Assembly (NCBI GenBank): GCA_016866895.1
Contig: VGKX01000066.1
Location: 1-6,283, forward strand
Reading direction: 5' to 3'
DNA: 6,283 nucleotides
Source: Candidatus Parvarchaeota archaeon
GTDB taxonomy: Archaea > Micrarchaeota > Micrarchaeia > Anstonellales > VGKX01
Below are positions 6,194 through 6,283 of this stretch, piece after piece. The notes below the pieces were generated by a model. That model made no database searches and was not told where the DNA came from. It saw only the letters and a list, made by a program, of their open reading frames with translations. Position 1 is the first letter of the stretch. The number at the start of each line of letters is the position of its first letter. The translations under genes and the position numbers were made by a program.

Positions 6194-6237
6194 GGAAAAT
6201 AGCAAGAAGGCAGGGCAAGAGAAAAATTAGATAAAGA

Positions 6238-6283
6238 CTATAGCCTGTCAACAGAGGAGATTTCGGCGCTTGCAACGTTTGGC
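6238..6283 (-). CDS. Possible 3' end of a minus-strand gene cut by the right edge
   Basis: On the minus strand, 14 codons enter from the right edge and end at TAG (PNVASAEISSVDRL, stop). This is too short to identify. It could be the end of an upstream neighbour of rad50; Mre11 would be the usual partner, but nothing visible confirms that. The opposite strand also stays open here (6203-6283, reading STEEISALATFG) but has no ATG, GTG or TTG to start it. The T7 tract after this stop slightly favours the minus-strand reading. Confidence 0.25.
   Translation of the reverse strand, partial: PNVASAEISSVDRL

Noticed and set aside
6203..6283. Plus-strand open frame at the right edge, divergent from rad50
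   Set aside because: It has no ATG, GTG or TTG after the in-frame TAG at 6200-6202, so it could begin within the window only at a rare start codon; the opposite strand offers an equally plausible gene end.

Overview
The window looks like moderate-GC archaeal DNA. The evidence is an archaeal-type Rad50 gene, an AT-rich box-A-like promoter about 27 bases before an ATG (the leaderless arrangement), and short T tracts after stop codons instead of hairpin terminators. The Rad50 N-terminus resembles versions I associate with small-genome (DPANN-like) archaea. That placement is a recollection, not a proof.

Layout, left to right. (1) Positions 3-1043, plus strand: the 3' part of a gene that enters from the left edge. 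It encodes at least 346 residues that I do not recognise; a weak kinase-like pattern is noted as speculation. (2) Positions 1044-1153: a T7 tract that probably ends gene 1, then an AT-rich promoter. (3) Positions 1154-1663 and 1650-3752, plus strand: a two-gene operon with a 14-base overlap, encoding membrane proteins of the bacterial-PH (bPH2, DUF304; YdbS/YdbT-like) family. The first has one module (two membrane helices plus a PH-like domain). The second has four modules in tandem. The five modules share a recurring 43-residue core with the IQDV, FGL, STAT and AHIDGL elements, intact in three of them and decayed in two. (4) Positions 3753-3815: a 63-base convergent junction with T-rich tracts on both strands. 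(5) Positions 3816-6113, minus strand: a complete Rad50, the DNA double-strand-break repair ATPase. It has Walker A, a CPVC zinc hook, the ABC signature, Walker B and the H-loop, with rather short coiled-coil arms and a probable GTG start. (6) Positions 6114-6283: the rad50 5' region, including a minus-strand T7 tract and perhaps the last 14 codons of another minus-strand gene that runs off the right edge.

The PH-domain operon and rad50 are convergent and probably functionally unrelated. The two PH proteins probably work together in the membrane, as their co-transcribed bacterial counterparts are thought to. I see no tRNA, rRNA, CRISPR array, insertion sequence or other mobile element. The main points of interest are the expanded five-module bPH2 operon, the unidentified gene at the left edge, and a repeated layout in which a T-rich tract lies about 40-50 bases after each gene's stop.
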